Positions 30,564-31,393 of a stretch of 31,393 bases of DNA are shown here, piece after piece (the first letter of the stretch is position 1; every line of letters begins with the position of its first letter). This stretch comes from Planctomycetota bacterium (lineage in GTDB: Bacteria > Planctomycetota > Planctomycetia > Pirellulales > Pirellulaceae): assembly GCA_029259935.1 (NCBI GenBank), contig JAJDEH010000361.1:1-31393 (forward strand), in the 5' to 3' direction. The position numbers and the translations under genes were made by a program. The notes beneath the pieces are model-generated. The model saw only the letters and a list, made by a program, of their open reading frames with translations. It did not search any database and was not told the origin of the DNA.

Positions 30564-31007
30564 ATGAGCATGGATGAATTCATGATCGCCGCCGTAAACG
30601 AGGCCAAACAAGGATTGGCGGAAGGCGGCATCTCCATCGGATCGGTGCTGGTGATCGACGGTCACATCGTTGGACGAGGACACAACCGCCGAGTTCAACG
30701 GGAGAGTTCCATTCTGCACGCGGAGATGGATTGCCTTGAAAACGCGGGCCGCCTCAAAGCGGCCGACTACCAACGGGCTACGCTCTATTCGACGCTGTCG
30801 CCTTGCGACATGTGCAGCGGCACGGCCCTGTTGTACAGAATTCCAAAAATTGTCATCGGTGAGAACCAGACGTTTCAAGGTCCGGAGTCCTATCTGCGCC
30901 AACGAGGCGTCGAACTGAATATTCTCAACGAACCGGCCTGCATCCACCTGATGAACGAATTCATTGCCGCCAGCCCCGAACTGTGGTACGAAGACATCGG
31001 GATGTAG
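30564..31007 (+). CDS. Cytosine deaminase, fungal (FCY1) type
   Basis: This is a 147-residue zinc-dependent nucleobase deaminase that most likely converts cytosine to uracil for pyrimidine salvage. Zinc ligands are His52 in LHAEMD with catalytic Glu54, and Cys81 and Cys84 in SPCDMC. Asn41 in RGHNRR and the C-terminal WYEDIG (Trp141, Asp144) correspond to substrate-pocket residues of yeast cytosine deaminase. The whole protein aligns with that enzyme with a constant offset of ten residues across these sites, as recalled. It is unrelated to the larger bacterial CodA. A start at the Met two codons later is equally possible, and no strong ribosome site is visible. Confidence 0.85.
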   Translation: MSMDEFMIAAVNEAKQGLAEGGISIGSVLVIDGHIVGRGHNRRVQRESSILHAEMDCLENAGRLKAADYQRATLYSTLSPCDMCSGTALLYRIPKIVIGENQTFQGPESYLRQRGVELNILNEPACIHLMNEFIAASPELWYEDIGM

Positions 31008-31153
31008 AGGCATCGGCGAGTGGCGGAATTCGGAGCGTTGCGTTTGGCTCCCCCCGAGGTTACGAACCGGACTGACGCTGAAGAGCGCCACGGTTCTGCT
31101 ACAATTCCATTCAGGTACGATTCGATCCCTTGGCGGATAGAGGACTCAAGGCC

Positions 31154-31375
31154 ATGATTTGTGTTCACGTTAAGAAGCTTTATCAACTCTGCGAAACGGA
31201 AGGCTTGAAACTGAGCGGGTCCGACTTGATTCAGATCGTTTGCAAGGAATGCAACGTCAAGGAGAGTTGCCCCTCCATCCTGATCGAAGAGTATGATGAT
31301 GTGGAGAGGAGCCAGACCGCGCCGGCCCATCCCGTGAAAGCGGACGAGACAAAGAACTGCATCAGCGACCAGTAA
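31154..31375 (+). CDS. Small cysteine-rich protein of unknown function
   Basis: I choose the ATG at 31154 (73 residues) over a TTG 24 bases upstream. Cysteines are at 3, 13, 30, 33, 39 and 69. The C-x2-C at 30-33 with Cys39, Cys3 and His5 could form a zinc site. The middle (LKLSGSDLIQIVCKECNVKESCPS) suggests a small folded domain; the acidic, Pro-containing tail after residue 50 looks flexible. A TACAAT box at 31100-31105 is a possible -10 without a good -35. The window ends soon after, so the operon context is unknown. Confidence 0.65.
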   Translation: MICVHVKKLYQLCETEGLKLSGSDLIQIVCKECNVKESCPSILIEEYDDVERSQTAPAHPVKADETKNCISDQ

Positions 31376-31393
31376 TTTGCACGGACCCGGTGC

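Overview
This window looks like a chromosomal stretch from a planctomycete, probably in or near Pirellulales. That assignment is my inference. It rests on the moderately GC-rich sequence, the tuf / tRNA-Trp / secE / nusG / rplKAJL / rpoBC / rpsL / rpsG / fusA order, a NusG with a long acidic N-terminal extension, a SpoVG carrying a zinc-ribbon insertion, a YfbK-like von Willebrand A protein, and a compact type III polyketide synthase operon. I see no insertion sequence, prophage, CRISPR array or rRNA gene.

Region 1 (1-16532, all on +) is the information-processing core. It holds the 3' part of tuf, tRNA-Trp(CCA), secE, nusG, rplK, rplA, rplJ, rplL, rpoB, rpoC, rpsL, rpsG and an EF-G-family gene. 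Several junctions carry inverted repeats: a terminator-like hairpin after tuf, hairpins at rplJ-rplL, rplL-rpoB and rpoB-rpoC, a consensus -35 upstream of rpsL, and a terminator-like hairpin between rpsG and fusA. These would let the long gene string be expressed in separately tuned blocks. The EF-G lacks the usual histidine at the tip of domain IV, so it may not be the main translocase. S12 naturally carries Arg at position 88, where Lys-to-Arg is a known streptomycin-resistance change.

Region 2 (16563-21448, all on -) reads from right to left: ispE, spoVG (a neighbourhood also seen in Bacillus), then a 250-bp gap with a tandem 18-bp repeat. A three-gene operon follows: SAM methyltransferase, FAD-dependent oxidoreductase and type III polyketide synthase, joined by two ATGA stop-start overlaps. 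The set resembles the srs phenolic-lipid (alkylresorcinol/quinone) operon logic of synthase, hydroxylase-like flavoprotein and methyltransferase.

Region 3 (21627-31375) is mixed housekeeping and envelope functions. It holds a DUF368 (polyprenyl-phosphate translocase family) membrane protein, an unrecognised six-helix membrane protein, an unrecognised secreted protein (-), moeA, a secreted VWA protein (-), and the wecB-wecC pair for UDP-ManNAcA synthesis. It ends with a fungal-type cytosine deaminase and a small cysteine-rich protein. wecB/wecC and DUF368 both point to lipid-carrier-linked surface polysaccharide work, although they are not in one operon.
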